Origin: Cladophialophora immunda
Lineage: Eukaryota; Ascomycota; Eurotiomycetes; Chaetothyriales; Herpotrichiellaceae
DNA length: 64,000 nt
Reading direction: 5' to 3'
Assembly: GCF_000835495.1 (NCBI RefSeq)
Contig: NW_015622541.1
Coordinates: 3,596,001 to 3,660,000 of the forward strand
Of this stretch, positions 10,648 to 22,817 are shown piece by piece. The translations under genes and the position numbers were made by a program. Under the pieces are notes generated by a model. The model saw only the letters and a program-made list of their open reading frames with translations. It had not been told where the DNA came from and did no database searches. Within the stretch, counting starts at the first letter, position 1. Every line of letters starts with the position of its first letter.

Positions 10648-11162
10648 TCATGATGGACCTTTGAATACTGTTGTTTGGCACTCGACCACTCGTTCTTCAA
10701 TCGAATGTACTCCTCCGAACCGATACACCGTCTCCAATAACCCTTGAAGATCTCGCTAGCCTCTTCTTTCTCTCTCCTCTTCCCATCCACATCTTCTTCA
10801 GTCCATTTTGCCAACTGCTTCCCACCGGCACCATATTTGCGGCCTCCTTTATGGTTGGCATATCGACGGGCGCGCGTCATCCCCATCTGGATGAATTTGC
10901 GAGTCATGTCGGCGCCAACCAGATCTCCGCGTTCCACGTACGATTCGAAGATGGACCACAAGATCTCTGCTGATTTCTGTGCAAGCGGGACGGTGCGAAA
11001 AACCCAGTAGGGCAAGATGAGGCTTTTGTATGGTTCGAAGGACAAGACGCCCATTTCTCCTCGTGCAATTTCGTACGAGTATCGCAGCTGTAAATCATCC
11101 AAAGCCGGCGCTTCTAAAGGGCGGCTTGGCGGTGCCAGGCTTTCGAGCGTCGACTTGGGCAT
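10644..11162 (-). CDS. DUF4385 family protein
   Basis: An intronless frame of 172 residues with an ATG start. It has the DUF4385 core: GEMGVLSFEPYKSLILPYW, then VERGDLVGADMTRKFIQMG and TRARRYANHKGGRKY. Family members occur in bacteria and fungi; no reaction is known to me. The C-terminus is rich in K/E and has a helical look (RREKEEASEIFKGYW). It is arranged tail-to-tail with RNH203, the two stop codons sharing the tetranucleotide CTAG at 10644-10647. No signal peptide or membrane segment is visible, so it is probably cytoplasmic or nuclear. Confidence 0.85.
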   Translation of the reverse strand: MPKSTLESLAPPSRPLEAPALDDLQLRYSYEIARGEMGVLSFEPYKSLILPYWVFRTVPLAQKSAEILWSIFESYVERGDLVGADMTRKFIQMGMTRARRYANHKGGRKYGAGGKQLAKWTEEDVDGKRREKEEASEIFKGYWRRCIGSEEYIRLKNEWSSAKQQYSKVHHD

Positions 11163-13392
11163 AGCGGTTGTGAAGAGCCGGAATGCTCACTTCTGCAGGG
11201 GTTGAAAGTAGTTGGACGTTGAACAAGAAAGGGCACAAAGATGCAAACCACTCATGACGACATGCGGCCTGGATGACACGGGCGGCCTCCGATCTGCTCG
11301 AAGTCTGTTTTCCCCTTTGCTTTTGGGCCAACATTCCTACAGAAACTCGTCTCCGCGCGCAAGAATCAGAAATACTGCACACCAGGAACAGACACCGACA
11401 AGTTCCTCAGCCACGATTGAGAAGTTACAAGTCAATCTGTTAAGAGGCTTACATCATGATGCCGGCGCCACGTGGCTCGACTCCCGCTTGGCCGGGCCTT
11501 TACTCGCCCTTCGCTAGGTGGCTAGGTACTTTCATCCACAAACCTAAAGGGTCCGAATCCCTCGTTTGAGGAGAAATCTGCCCCCACAAGTACCTGCCTA
11601 ATCAAGGTTCAGATCTGGTCGATCGTGCTCGATGGCGACGCGTCAGCCACCTCTGCGAAATAGAACAAAGGGCCCTTGTCGCGACCGTGGTCCGAAAGAA
11701 CCGAGACCCCTGTACACGAGATATCCAGGAGTGTGTCGAGGATTGTCATCGCAAGGGCCAGAACCGTCACGTTGTCTGTGCATAGGGCTGCTGAACAACT
11801 ACCTTGGAAAATACGTATACGAGCGAACAAACCAACAAGGCATATCCTTCAAAGGGTCTGCCGCGGCTAGCGAACCCGCCAGCGCCGACACGAATCATGT
11901 CTTCTCCCTGTTGGCTCTACATCGGGTGGTGAGAGACAGCGCAGGTCGGAAGAGTGGTCTGAAATGCGGCCCAGGCTGGCCAAAACGCCGCAGGCTTACA
12001 AACAAGGTGACTACTCGTACGAATACAAGCGTTCAAAGCGACGATCGTCAAACTGGTACTCCCTACAGCCTTAGGTAATTTATGCAAGCCACAAATAGCC
12101 GTTTTGAGACAGCGACAAGGGCTTGCAGGTAATATCGAAGATCTTACAGGTTGCCCAAGCCGCTTTCCACACACGATTGCCCCTGTTCAGTCCACACCCT
12201 ATGGAAACCGAAACAGTCATAACCGACCAATACCTAAGCATGCATCCACGGTTCTCCGTAACCAACCAACTCGGTGATTCACATCACACTATTCGCCGTT
12301 ACCATGCAAGATACCAGTTGTCTGCTGCTTGCTCCAGAACGAGTGTTAGTAAGCGCTCACACTCGGCAAAGTCAGCCAGCCTTCACCATTACCTCTTATT
12401 ACTGTCCTTTGCATTCCACCTGGCGAGAGGCGCACTTGGCGACCCGCTTCCACGCCGTGCCAATCAGGTCTCCCTTGGACTTCCGAATGAGGAACCGGCA
12501 CTATCCTTAAGCGTGGCAGTCTCGGGACTTTTGCGGAGCATAAACCCCACAACCATTCTTGGTGCTGAGGCTGGCTCCTGCAGATTTTCCTCGCCACTGA
12601 ACGGGTAGAGCAACCGTTAACTACCTGAAAACCGCTTTTGTAAGCACAGACCTTTTACTGGATTTGCCTAGGACCGACGTGTCCGATTCTATTTGCACTG
12701 CGACTGGAAGATGAGTACGCTAAAGCAGCGAGACTGCTCGCGAAGTTTGCCACAGAAGCGGTTCGCAAATTTTACATGCGCTGTTATGACCACGACAGAC
12801 AGGTCTCTCTTGAGGCAAGCGAAGGCAACGTCGCCATACAGGCTACATTGATATCACCTGAGGCGCAATCTAGCTTCTGAATGGCCTGGTGCTCGCCCGG
12901 TGGACAGTGGACTGCCCTATGAATGAACAACGGGCTTATCCGAACTCCCTGGCGCTGGATTCAGCGGTTTACAAGGACACACAATTTACATCATGTGAGC
13001 AGCCTCCAGTACTGTCCAAGGCTGCGGCATCATGTGAAGAGAGCTTCGCAAGACGACCATTCAACAGCCCATTTCGAGAACGAAAAAGTATGAGTCCACA
13101 CCTCAGTGGCCTCTGGTTGGTATGGCATACGAGTAACCGCCATGGAACTCCGTGCATCCCTGATTGAATTAAGTCACTAGTTGGGCTCATTATTGTAGTT
13201 GGAACTCAATTGTACAGACACTACAGGAACTCTTCTGGCCAGGTTCGGTGTCAGCACCCTCGCTCTCGTTCCGAGGTGGCATATCTTTACCACGCATTCT
13301 ATTTCCGGCCCTCGCTGAAGCCAACGCAATCAGCCCCTTGCGCGCTTCTAATAACTGCGCATGTTATCAACATCCTACAAAGTCTCCAATGG
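11163..13392. other. 2.2 kb region without a supported gene
   Basis: No family is recognised on either strand. One frame around 12643-12880 (+) stays open for about 79 codons and ends in LISPEAQSSF, but an alternative frame over the same bases is also open and no start or partner exon was found. I leave it uncalled. Confidence 0.4.
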
Positions 13393-14112
13393 TTATGGGG
13401 TACCCGAGCTCTCTTGTTGTTGCCAATACAGTTCTGCGGGAAGGGGCGACATGAAACTCGGACTCTCGAGCATCCACCCATTCCGCTCATTCAATTCATT
13501 TATGTTTGGACTTTGCGCCTGTTTCAGGAGCTGATTCTCTGCCTCTAGCTGAAGAATTATGGCTTTGAGTCGCTGGATCGTGTCGAGAAGCTCGTGGTTA
13601 TGATGAGTCAATGTCCGTAGCTGTGAGTTATTCGCAGCCAAGGTCGACGATGCAGCCTTCAGCTGAGCTTCCTTGCGCGCGCGGTATGCTCGCTGGGCTT
13701 TTCTATTTTGTGCGCGTCGCCGCTAAGTGACTTTGTCAGCCGGTACACCTCGGCATCGTCACTTTGATCACACGTACCTCGCCCCGAGTCTGAACCACTT
13801 CGCATTCCCTGCCATACTGGTCCACTACAACAAGATGCATATCACTAGTTGTCCGACTTTGCGGTGCTATTGATATTGGGAGACTTTTATTCTGAGGAAT
13901 GGAATTTGTTGGTGACAAGGCGATCAAGGAAGGCGTGTCGGAGGAAAGGGGAGACCCTGTGGCCGTCTTCTGAGAAGACAGAAGAGTCAGTCTACATCAT
14001 ACGCCAGAGCTCAAAAGAGTCAACCTACTTCGTTCCAATCAGAAACCTCGGCAGCGCATGTTTGGTCAAAACCTAGCAACTCGCTCTCATTGAGGAGATT
14101 GATGTTATCCAT
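13393..14112 (-). CDS. bZIP transcription factor (Yap/Pap1-like basic region)
   Basis: The model is exons 14112-14029, 13969-13778 and 13722-13393, 201 residues. Introns are 59 bp (GTAGGT to TTCTCAG) and 55 bp (GTACGT to ACTTAG), both phase 0. Exon 3 opens with the basic region RRRAQNRKAQRAYRARKE (residues 93-110), which carries the N-x-x-A-Q-x-x-Y-R pattern close to the Pap1/Yap1 signature (Tyr in place of Phe). A heptad zipper follows at L114, L121, L128, N135, I142. The protein is short, with no cysteine-rich Yap1-type C-terminal domain, so redox sensing of that type is unlikely. The start could be 66 bp further upstream (ATG 14178 in the same frame). Targets are unknown. Confidence 0.85.
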
Positions 14113-15278
14113 AAAATGAGTGGTCGCCTTGTGTCGCCTCACTCGGGCGCATATCGGCGGCGAGCAACGAAGGTCCATGCTTCGAAGCTGTCGTTCTCGC
14201 AATCTTTTATGGTGCTTGTTTCCGTACTCCTACACTTGGGATCGTGATGACCGTGATGAGCGACATATAGAGCATCCCACTCCCGGCTGCGGCGAGTCAT
14301 TCGGCTGAAACGGGTTCTTGGACCCAGGGTCGTCTCGACTCACAATCCACGAACCAGCAAGACTTGTCCTGTTCTTTTGGCTTTGATAACCACCTCCGTG
14401 TCTCTTGGCGAGACCAAGGTGGCAAGCGTATGCTAGCTCACGCCATGCGAGCGCGGGATCAATAGAGTCTGCCCGAATTGGGGGTTACCAACAACAACGG
14501 CCATGCATTCGGGTGGCGTTCAATCGCAGATTCCACCGATCATTTACTCAACAGGGACATGGTGTCCGAGCCAGGAGATGTCTGCGCTGACCATCGCCTG
14601 GGCTAGGTCTGTCCCTAGTGGGAGCGTTAAAGTGGCATGTGGCTGTGACATTACCTGACGAGGCTGCTAGCTAAGCGAGGCCTCTCGATTGCTGAAAAAT
14701 TTACTGCCTGATGAGGACTAGCACAAGAGGTTGCTCCGCAGCGGGCAGAGCTTCAAGATCCCTGAAGCTGCCCGCCATGACCTTTCGTGGAACTCCATAC
14801 CTTGTTCGAATGTGGTTGCTCAAGACCGTCTCGTGAGTGGCTACGGTATCGTCACTTGGACTGTCTTCGCCAGATTCACCAGAGATGTCTCCCGCAAACA
14901 AATCACATGCACGCAAGCGAAAGTTACATACATTACCACCTGGGAGCACGGAACAAGTGCCGTGGACCAGGATACTCTACATCTTCGCTTGATCCGGATG
15001 GCACAATTGCGAATTGTATTGGTCCTAACAAGACATGCATCTTTCAAAAGATCCCGTCCTGCACCTAGAGATGAGACCGTTGCTCTCTGCAGCCACCACC
15101 GAACGCAGGAAACCCCAGCTCCACGCGTGTCTCGATTCCTGACTAATAATTGAGGTCATCATGATGTCTGCTCATCCCCGTCACTCACTTGTACAAATGG
15201 GCTCCGGAGCCTCTTCGCTTATGGCATCAAATCAGTCACCAAAGGACGTTTGAAGAAAGTGGTCGGTAGACTTACAAG
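14113..15278. promoter_or_regulatory. Divergent promoter region, bZIP / fungal TF
   Basis: 1.17 kb between two outward-reading regulators. No gene is supported and no recognisable operator was found. Several open frames overlap on both strands, which argues against coding. Confidence 0.4.
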
Positions 15279-17308
15279 ATGCCCTACCGACGAGTGTTTG
15301 TCTGCTATACCCATCCTTCACAGTTCCAAGACAGACATCACCGCAGACAGGTCAAGTCATATGTGTCCACAAGAGCATACTGGATAGAGCAGCGCATCGG
15401 AGTCGGCTTCAAACATGGTTCTACCCGAGAGATCCAAAGGGAGAGAACAGAGAAGGCTCAACTGGAATCGGACGGAGTGACCTCCTCGCTCAATTCCATC
15501 AATCGTAAGTCTATGTTTTGACTTATCTGGTCTGATGTTGTTCTGTAGCCTCATGACTGATTGTGATGCTATAGGTATGACCGAGTGTCAAGCACCTGCT
15601 GAGAAGCGGCCGAGTAATGTCGCCGGAACACAGCTCAATCGCACAGTGATGGCGAGAAGGGATTCCTCTCTGAAAACCAACCAAGACGAAAAGTTCCGTG
15701 TCTCCTGGGCCACATCACCACTCAAACCGATAGACTCTCTGCCGGGGATCCTGCACCGGCAATCTCAAGGATTTGCTACGGCGAATGAGTTCTGTAGGTT
15801 CATCCACTCACGATGCGTCCTTGCCGTACTCATTGGTGCTTGCTTTCGCGCAGATCTCGAGGCGGTGGATGCCAACTACACACCTATCTTTCATGTCTTC
15901 GACGTCGTAAACATACTCGGAAATGTGAGCCATCTTCTGCTTTGCTCTGTCTTCGAATTTGTAGCTACTGTAGCATGATTCATTGCCTCAAAAGCACCAC
16001 AATGGAACGCAATGCCTCAGCTGCTGGAGAGCCCGATGTTTCCAAGGACCCAGTCTATGCTGCCTCATTTACTAACGTGGTTGTTATGGATAAACACGGA
16101 ACATCGTGACACATACTCACTGACCCGAACAGAACTACCACAGACAAATGCAAGATGAGGATGCCCTTCACGCGGGGGTGGCTGCTATGCAGGTCATAAG
16201 AGGCACCTTCTTGTCCTCTTGCTCACAGAACGGACCTTCTGAAGAAGTTCTGCGATTCGTTCAAATCGCCATCTCAAAGTTACGGAGAAGAATCGCAAGA
16301 CACGATTTCTGCAATGATGATGCAACCATCATGACGGTCTTGTTCCTGGCCCATCTGGCTGTATGTCTCAATCCTGGTTCTTCACACCATCTCTAACATT
16401 CGAAGATGGTATTCCGAGATATGGACGCGTTCCGGATGCATCGAAGAGCGATTAGGGATATGGTGCGGTCAAGGGGCGGTCTTGACAAACTGAACCAAGA
16501 TTTGTGGGTCAAGTCAAGCGTGAGACAGTACGTCGCCTAAGCACCAGCATAATATCATGAATACAGGCGAATTGCTTACTATTGTCCAAGGTTCGAAACC
16601 TGGTGGAGCCAGTTGCATGGAGATCCTATGTTCGCAGAGCACAAGGCTACCCGTCTCATGTTCTATCCAAAGCCACCCTTTACGGCCGAGATGCGAAAGA
16701 TCGTTGACAAGATCCCACCAGGCTTCCAGAAACTTGCCAGCAATGGTAGGCTCTCAATGGAAATGATCATTCTCCTCGGGAGGATTTCGCACCATCAGAG
16801 ACTGGGCGAAATCGACCAATCTCTGCTCAGCGGTGTCTTTTCAGGGAGCAGGACAAGTTCGAGACGGCATAACGACTTTGACGAAGCGTGTCCGTCACTT
16901 TGCATACCTGGACCGAACTTTGAGAAGTATTTGAGCTTCGCCCTGTTACTCTATTGTAGCATCACTTTCAGTCCGAAGAGATCTCTTCTGGAAGCATGCC
17001 ATTTGGTTTTTGGCATCCCGCGGTCTCTTTTAACTGGGGAGCTTGCCTTGTTCTCTGCGAAATCTCCACACGAAACCAAGTGCTTCGCCTGGATGTGGCT
17101 GGTGCTTATCACCTCTTGGATTGTTGCGAACAGGACACGGTCCATCTCGGGGACTTCTCTGTCCCGCCAACTGATGCAGAAGTATCCTGAGTTGCGTGCC
17201 TGGACAGCTGTGAAGGACATATTGCGGGAATTCTTCTCCTCTGAGGCATTGCTGGAGCCCCTTCAGCAGCTGTGGGAAGATCTGAAGCTGGAAGACGCTG
17301 AGGTATAG
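15279..17308 (+). CDS. Fungal-specific transcription-factor-domain protein without a zinc cluster
   Basis: The N-terminus YRRVFVCYTHPSQFQDRHHR followed by RQVKSYVSTRAYW is the conserved start of a large fungal family (F-V-x-x-x-H-P-x-Q-F ... R-S-H-V) that has the fungal TF middle region but no Zn2Cys6 finger. Exons I can support are 15279-15504, 15575-15793, 15854-15924, a piece within 15974-16080, 16133-16360, 16406-16527 and 16591-17308. The last exon encodes a long helical C-terminus (from FETWWSQLHGDPMFAEHKAT) typical of the family. The junction between 15924 and about 16046 does not close in phase with the obvious splice sites, so this part of the model is uncertain: either a non-consensus site or a small lesion. 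Regulatory targets are unknown; it sits next to an MFS pump. Confidence 0.7.
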
Positions 17309-17770
17309 CATTGGTTGAGTCAGACATGATTGTCTCCACTTGCGATAGCGATTTCACGAGTCTTTCTCCATCCCCCATATTTCCTCCTGTCTTACCTTCG
17401 CTAACACTTCGCGCTTTACGGCACAAAGTAAGCGTTGTGGCATCGTCGTGCACAATTAATAATAAACATGTGGTTGACCCCCTGTTTGAGATCTGTGGCA
17501 TGTATAGCTCCCCCATCCGGAGAATCGGCACCACAGCCGAGGCTTAATTTGGAGATTCCAAGATCTCTACCAATCACGGCGGTGAGCAGGTACCGAGGGC
17601 TGTCGATGGGGGGGAATAGACTGACTCTGCACTCTTTTAGATCGCCTACAACCAGCCTAAGGCAGAATGGACAAATTGCGTGACTCGGGACACGAGTCGA
17701 GAACGACTTGTCCCCTCAAGAGACACGGAACCCCCGTCTGTAGGTTTCTTGTCTTCTTACACCACACACG
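17309..17770. other. Intergenic region, MFS promoter
   Basis: 460 bp with a T/C-rich stretch near 17360-17400. No gene is supported. Confidence 0.45.
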
Positions 17771-19979
17771 ATGACCAAGGCAGAAGGTGATCCAGAAGTC
17801 TCCCAGACCGAATGCCCCGATCAAAAAGCTCTCGGCGTGGTGGCCCAAGATGGCACGGTCGAATTGCAGGAGAAGGCGGTCGAGGTCCCTGTGGCAGGGC
17901 CGCCTCTAACCCACAGCTCGGTCCCGTTGATGGATTTGGAGCGGGGGATCGTTGGCTGGGATGCGGTAGACGATCCTGCTAACCCAAAGTGAGCGAGCTT
18001 ATGCCTCTGATGGCTGTTGGGTTCGTTTGTTGACCTCGAGCATTCAGGAATTGGAAACGGAAGAAAAGGGACCTTCTGATGTTTCAGATGGCCACCATGG
18101 CGACGATCAGGTGTGTGTATTTCTAGAGACCCAACGAGGGACCGGAGCCGGGCAATGTCAAAATACTGATGGCTCGTGTGAACCTGCAGTCCCATGGCAT
18201 CCTCACTGTGCGCCCCTGGCATAGAAAGCACGATGAAGGACTTACATGAGCCGTCTCGGGTGCTCGGGTCTCTCATGATCACCATCTACGTCCTCGGATA
18301 CGCCATAGGCCCGCTGTTCCTGGCACCCCTCTCTGAAATCTACGGTCGATACCCCGTGGTCATGGTCTCTTCTTGGATGTTCACGGCCTGGCTCCTGGGA
18401 TGCAGCTTCGCTCCTGACATGTCGAGCCTCATCGTCATGCGATTTCTGGCCGGGGTGGGCGGGTCCGCCATCATCACCATCTCGCCGGCCGTTGTGGGAG
18501 ATCTCTATCCTCTGGAAAGACGGGCTTTTGGCTCGGCGATCATTGTCGGAAGTCAATCTCTCGGTCCCATCGGTAGGAAGCCATCCTTAGACGGTTGTAA
18601 CGAGTTACTGATGCAAGTCGCAGTGGGGCCAATATGCGGAGGGTTCATCACGGAATATCTCAGTTGGAGATGGGTACAGCGTCCTACCTCCTTGCTGAAG
18701 ACTGGGAAAAATGTTTGTTGACACCGACACAGGCATACTGGATCCTGGTGCTCTGTGCTGGATCTACCACCGCGGTAATTACCCTCTTCATGAAAGAATC
18801 AAACTCAGTCGTTCTTCTGGAGCGAAAAGTCCGAAAGATGAGGAAGACGCTGGGCAGATCTGAGCTGGTGTCAGCAGTTCAACACCGGATGTCCGCTCAT
18901 GAGCTGTTGAAAGTCAGCTTGGTCAGGCCGCTGAAGTTAAGTCTAGACGAGAAGCCGACCTGAATGCTGGCTGATTTTGACCTTAGCTGCTGGCCAAATC
19001 TCCCATCGTCTTATTTATAAGCATTTATGTTGCCACAGCCTATGGTTTGCTGTGTGAGTATTCAGATCTCCGACTGCGGCTAGACACTGTTCGCTCCTGG
19101 ACTGACCTTGGCGTAGATCTCATGTTTACGACCCTTCCAACTGTTTTTCAGGATTCCTATGGCTGGTCTCTCCAGCTCACGGGCCTCTCGTACCTTGGAC
19201 GTGAGTTTGCCACTTGTTGTCCATGCCTAGTCACTATCCGAGAGCTGACCATTTATGCAGTCGGTATTGGGACATTTGTGGGCATCACCTGCTTGAGCCT
19301 CTCTCGAGACGTCTCTCTGACACCTCATTAGATTGCTTTGTTTGCTTTGATCAGATACAACGACGCACAAGTCGTCAAGCTCATGAAACAGAACAATGGA
19401 GTATTCGAGCGTACGAACATCGTTCCTCCACACTCTCCGCTCTCACACTAACTACGTTCAGCTGAAATGCGGTTGGCCACGACAACATATTGCGGGATCA
19501 TGCTGCCGCTGTCGCTGATATGGTATGGCTGGACGACAGATAAACATGCTCACTGGTAAGTGTTCTCCAGCATTGAAGAGGGGCAATCATGCACGTTCAA
19601 TGGCTCATTCACGCTCTCTGACCAGGCTCTCGGCTGTTGCTGGCACGTTACCGTTCGGTATTGGTATGCTGGGCATCTTCCTGCCATTCCAGACCTACAT
19701 GGTGGACGCCTTCCCCCTTCATGCGGCCTCCGCGATTGCTGCTCCGACTGTCATGCGTTCACTTTTTGCGGCATTTTTACCGCTTGCGGCGCCTCCCCTT
19801 TATCAGAGTTTGGGCTTGGGATGGGGGAATACCCTGTTGGGCTTCGTGGCCCTGGCCATGATTCCCATTCCAATGGCATTCTTCAGGTACCATGCCCGTG
19901 GCATATCTTGGTGGCCTTCACTAATCTGATCAATAGGTATGGCGGTAAAATCAGGAGGAAATTCCCGGTCCATTTGTGA
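17771..19979 (+). CDS. MFS transporter, DHA1 drug/polyamine-exporter type (one uncertain junction)
   Basis: Exons: 17771-17988, 18048-18110, 18190-18572, 18624-18673, 18733-18935, 18987-19053, 19117-19200, 19261-19277, 19332-19410, 19462-19555, 19626-19886, 19937-19979, about 510 residues. Family marks are the VGWDAVDDPANPKNW lead-in, SSLCAPGIEST before TM1-2, VLGYAIGPLFLAPLSEIYGR (motif A), LVMRFLAGVGGSA-like TM4, GFITEYLSWRW, LMFTTLPTVFQDSYG and the C-terminal YGGKIRRKF. Proton-driven export of small molecules is the family role. All junctions are phase-consistent except exon 5 to 6: the donor GTTAAG at 18936 leaves phase 2 while exon 6 needs phase 0. This suggests a missing base at the exon end or an unusual donor. 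It lies beside the TF at 15279-17308. Confidence 0.82.
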
Positions 19980-20454
19980 CTGGGCGGTGTTGGGCAGGAT
20001 ATGAATGTTGTCGCAAAACTTCCATAGAGGGAATACCCAGGGGTATCTGGTATGGCTCAACCTGAGTCAGAGCATGCGCTAGAACAAAATCTTCCTTATA
20101 GAGATTCAGGGCAATATTATAGGGGGAGAAGTTCGAGGTCCTTACGAGAGAATTGATTGTAGTCGCGGGGGATCATGAAAATATCAAGTCAGAGCCAGAT
20201 CTATCGATCGGCACTGGGAAGTTTGAACATGTGCCTCTCCAAGACGGCCTCTCTCCTCCCGCCGAGGAGCTGTTCTCGCGCAAGTGAGCTGTAGGTCTCA
20301 ATATCTCTCAGCCTCGCAGACGGTTCACCCCGACCGCGCCGCTTTTATAAACACTCACCTCACCCGTCATCCTCCTCTCACCTTCCTCTTACCTTTCTCT
20401 TACCTTCCTCCTACTTTTCACTCCTTCTTAACTCACCCTCGGCGCAACGGTCCC
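19980..20454. other. Intergenic region, MFS 3' side
   Basis: No gene is supported. The last ~120 bp (20340-20454) are strongly pyrimidine-rich on the + strand and lead into the TA-rich tract. Confidence 0.45.
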
Positions 20455-20765
20455 GTTCCTCCTATAGTTCTATCGTATACGCCCGCGCCTATACTAGAAT
20501 CTAAAATTAGCGTTAGGCGATATAGGACTATTTTTAGGGTCCTATAGTGGTCCTTCTCTCCCCCTTAGGCTCGATAGCTATAGTTCCCCTCTAGATCCGC
20601 CTTAAGCTACTCCTTCCCCCTTCTAGAGTATAAGTTAGAGCTAAGTCCGTATCCTATCCTATAGGTCTATAAAATTCTCTCTAGTACTATACTAACGTTA
20701 ATGTCGTTACTGTGAGGGTTTGGAAAGAGTTCTACAACTAGCTAGCCAACCTAGTAATAAGGAGG
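20455..20765. repeat. RIP-like TA-rich remnant
   Basis: The base steps change abruptly here. TpA is extremely frequent (words such as CTATAG, TCTAGA, CTAGCTAG), whereas CpA occurs only about twice and TpG only a handful of times in some 310 bp. Repeat-induced point mutation turns CpA into TpA in duplicated DNA of Pezizomycotina, so this is best read as a small remnant of a mutated repeat. No element family or terminal repeat can be recognised. It ends just before the 3' end of the monocarboxylate-type transporter. Confidence 0.6.
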
Positions 20766-20839
20766 ATAAATCTAAGGAGAGAGAGAGAAGGAATGGCTAT
20801 CCTTCCGTTCTCCTTATATCCTCTAAATCGGAATGGCAC

Positions 20840-22323
20840 TTAGACCTTCTTCCAGAACCTCCCATTGGCCAAGTACATCTTGGTCGAGAAATAAAAGGCC
20901 GAACCTGTAGCAAGCATAATTCCCGTAAAGATTTGCAGCTTCCAATAACTCCCTCCGGCTGCCTGGATCAGGGCGCCTCCAACAGGACTTCCCGTCAACG
21001 CGGCAACAGACGTACATGCGTAGACTGTTCCGGATCGTAGACCAATGTCGCTAATCGGGGAGATCTGGGCCAGAAGAGCAGGAGTGAGGGAAGTGTAAGA
21101 GCCAGAACTCATTCCAAACAACGCAGCATACACAATGGCTGTCGCGTGTGAATGGCCTGGAAGCCATACCGCAAAGGTGAGAATTCCGGAGAGACAGGCG
21201 GCCGAAGTCGAAACATTGAAGTTCCCTACTCTGTCTGCGATGAAACCTGGAAGAATGCGGCCTATACCACTTTTTTGGGAAGAGGGTTATTAGCAAGGTC
21301 CGGTGAGGCTTCGTCGCAGGAGAAAAGCTATCAACTTACCTTGCTCCATTGAAAATAGGGACCAGATATCCCGCGAGACTAGGGGGCATACCCACATGTG
21401 TTCCGTATGTCACCATGAACGTGATGGGAATAAACATTCCCATCGAGTAGAAGAATCCTGCCAGCGCTGTCAGAAGAAACGCCGGATCTGCAAACGGTCG
21501 AACGAAAGCCACTAATCCAACACTTCGCGGCCGCGGAGGCAGCCGCGATTTGACGGTAAGATTGGTCACAATCAGCATTCCAAGCATGACAAATGCGCAG
21601 ATTCGCATGGCCCATCCGAAACCAACATTGCCAATAGAGCGATTGACGAGGATTGGAAGTACCAAACCTCCCAAACTCGATCCAGCTGCCACAATGCCCA
21701 TTGCTGAAGCCCTCTTCTTTCGAAACCATGTTGCCACACAGGCGAAGGACGGATAAAGAACCATGGCTTGGCCAATTGGGCTGCATATGGCTTGAGCCAG
21801 AATAAATTGATAATACTTTGACGCCTGGGATGCCATCATCAGCCCGAAAACGTGCAGAAAAGAGCCCGCCAGGAGAAGGTGTCGTGGACCCCAGTGGTCA
21901 AATGCCCTTCCAACAAACGGCCCCTACGTAGACAGGAGTCAGCCATAACCTATTGGATATTCCGGGGGAACGTGTGGGAATGGTACACGAACCAGGATGA
22001 AGATAACGAACATGGATATGGAAGGTATCCAGGATATCGTGCTCGGAGATAGGTCTTTGAGCTGATGAGTTTCATAGTAAGACTGGAATACTCCCACACC
22101 TAATAACCAGAGCGTTAACTCACTTCGGGAAGAGATAGGTCCTGTTCTTACAATTTGTCCAGCCAAAACTAACAAACAGTCCGCAGAATGCACCCAAGAC
22201 AGTCAAGCAGGCCTGGGTGCCTCCATCTGGAAAGTCTTGCGGTTCGGGGGCCGAACGTCCACCAACAGTTTCTGCTTGCGCTGCGTTCTCAGACGAGGTG
22301 TCTGCGGGATCTCTTTTCTCCAT
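20840..22323 (-). CDS. MFS transporter, monocarboxylate (MCT/MCH) type
   Basis: Exons 22323-22152, 22099-21993, 21923-21340 and 21269-20840 give 430 residues with all phases closing. The hallmark is [16 protein letters not shown] (the [P]-D-G-G start of TM1 in fungal MCT-like carriers) followed by [15 protein letters not shown] and [11 protein letters not shown]. Later segments include [37 protein letters not shown] and TPALLAQI. The family moves monocarboxylates or related small acids, but many fungal members have no known substrate. The predicted start is ATG 22323; the upstream GTG in the same frame is rejected. It is transcribed away from the Zn2Cys6 regulator at 22818-25224, with 494 bp between starts, so that protein may control it. 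Confidence 0.9.
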
Positions 22324-22817
22324 GTTGGCGGCCACCAGGTACGAACATTCGATGGGTTAGATGGAAATTTGACCAGGGCATTCATGCATAGAACCGAACA
22401 GAAGCCGACGATCGAGAGTTCCATGGTGTTATGTACTGTTTCCGTCTTATATAAGTCTCTTCCGACTTACCTAGTGAGTCACGAAGCCAACGTCTTCCTG
22501 TAACTTTATTCCACTTTGCAAAAATTCACTGTGAAGCTTGTTCTCGTTCAAGTTAATGTCGTCGGCATTATAATCGGACGTCCGCGGGTCAATCTCATGG
22601 GGTGCTGTGGCTCTGGTGCCAGACCGTGTTCATTGGTTTGCTGGATCGTTGCGAAAGGGATTTCTGCCCCGTTTCGCCTCGGCCTTTTCGGGGGTCCGAG
22701 CTGGAGCCCAGGAATGTGGGAGATCGTGTCTTCGTGACTCAACCAAGCAATTTGCGAACACTTCGAACTTAGACCCGAGCAGTGAGAGAAGATCCCTCCG
22801 TCCATTTTCTCTCAACC
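22324..22817. promoter_or_regulatory. Divergent promoter region, MCT-type transporter / Zn2Cys6 factor
   Basis: 494 bp between two outward-reading starts. It includes a TATATAAG-like stretch near 22447. No CGG-N-CCG palindrome stands out. Confidence 0.45.

Noticed and set aside
12643..12880. 79-codon open stretch ending LISPEAQSSF, looks faintly like a C-terminal exon
   Set aside because: A second frame across the same bases is also open, and no upstream exon joins in phase; I could not tell it from chance.
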